Made by a program: the position numbers and the translations under genes
The notes under the pieces: generated by a model
What the model saw: the letters and a program-made list of their open reading frames with translations, nothing else
The model's database searches: none
Told to the model about the DNA's origin: nothing
Shown: piece after piece, positions 6,001-6,412 of the stretch
Numbering within the stretch: the first letter of the stretch is position 1
Layout of the letters: each line of letters starts with the position of its first letter
Source: Clostridiales bacterium
GTDB lineage: Bacteria; Bacillota; Clostridia; Peptostreptococcales; Anaerovoracaceae
NCBI GenBank assembly: GCA_003542355.1
Contig: DPKU01000181.1
Span: forward strand, 1 to 6,412
Reading direction: 5' to 3'
Length of the DNA stretch: 6,412 bases

Positions 6001-6412
6001 TTACAGTTCGTTCTGTACCATCTGTTCCAGGGTCTGGGCCTTGCGGATCAACTGCAGGGTGCCGTCTGCGGCGGCCAGGATCTCCGGGATCTGGATGTGG
6101 GAATTGTAGTTGAAGGGGGTCATGGAAGAACAGTAGCCGCCAACGCCGCCGATCACGATCAGATCTCCCAGTTCCGGCTCGGCCATCTTTCGTTCAATGA
6201 TGTTGTGCTGGCTGTCCAGGCACTGGGAATCTCCGCTTTCGCAGCAGCGTCCCACGATGATGGCATTATAGTCGGTGTCCGGCAGGTCAAACTCAGTGGA
6301 CAGCAGGCTTCCATCCTTGGAAATGACGTAGAAGGGATGCTGAGAGCCGTACATTGTCGGTCTGGCATTGATTTCCATTCCTCCATTTACAACGATAAAA
6401 TTGAATCCATCT
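6001..6412 (-). CDS. lysA: Diaminopimelate decarboxylase, C-terminal part (5' end outside window)
   Basis: The - strand frame is open from the right edge to the TAA at 6003-6001, giving the last 136 or so residues; the first ATG in this frame, at 6378, is internal, because homology continues upstream as 'FIVVNGGMEINARPTMYGS'. This is the C-terminal domain of fold-type III PLP decarboxylases. LysA removes CO2 from meso-diaminopimelate to make L-lysine, the last step of the pathway. Supporting motifs are 'NGGMEINARPTMYG', the catalytic 'CESGD' (Cys at codon 6243-6241), 'GDLIVIGGVGGYCSSM' and 'FNYN' with the PLP/substrate tyrosine (codon 6108-6106). CESGD argues for LysA over carboxynorspermidine decarboxylase. 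The tail 'NYNSHIQIPEI' departs from the common 'NYNSRPRPAEV', so a paralogue or lineage variant with a related substrate is possible. It converges on the + strand operon and shares the terminator at 5947-5995. Confidence 0.85.
   Translation of the reverse strand, partial: DGFNFIVVNGGMEINARPTMYGSQHPFYVISKDGSLLSTEFDLPDTDYNAIIVGRCCESGDSQCLDSQHNIIERKMAEPELGDLIVIGGVGGYCSSMTPFNYNSHIQIPEILAAADGTLQLIRKAQTLEQMVQNEL

Overview
The window looks like a chromosomal segment of a Gram-positive, Clostridia-type Firmicute. The evidence is the gene order dnaX-ybaB-recR, a RecR very close to the Bacillus/Clostridium form, a short (247-residue) Lgt, strong purine-rich ribosome binding sites before nearly every gene, and moderately GC-rich DNA (mid-50s percent by eye). 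Species cannot be named from this alone. There are no rRNA or tRNA genes, CRISPR arrays, insertion sequences or integration sites.

Layout. Positions 1-5929 carry eight genes on the + strand, packed with gaps of 35 bases or fewer or with 4-base overlaps. In order they are: the 3' end of dnaX (DNA polymerase III tau/gamma), a YbaB/EbfC nucleoid protein, recR, a D-aminoacylase-type amidohydrolase, a beta-lactamase-fold serine hydrolase without a signal peptide, lgt (lipoprotein diacylglyceryl transferase), ychF (Obg-family ATPase) and an uncharacterised two-helix membrane protein. A long hairpin at 5947-5995, with T-runs on both strands, closes this unit. It also serves a convergent gene entering from the right on the - strand, the C-terminal part of diaminopimelate decarboxylase (lysA).

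How the genes fit together. dnaX-ybaB-recR is the well-known replication/recombination-repair cluster. lgt and ychF are housekeeping genes joined by a GTGA overlap, and the serine hydrolase is joined to lgt by an ATGA overlap, which suggests translational coupling. The least ordinary part is the pair at 1332-3501, two predicted cytoplasmic hydrolases. One carries the metal-site motifs of N-acyl-D-amino-acid deacylases. The other has a complete SxxK / SDN / KTG active site of the penicillin-recognising fold. Both families often act on D-amino-acid or peptidoglycan-type substrates, so a small recycling or detoxifying function is a reasonable hypothesis, but the sequence does not prove it. No clearly undescribed system is visible; most of the window is ordinary housekeeping DNA.
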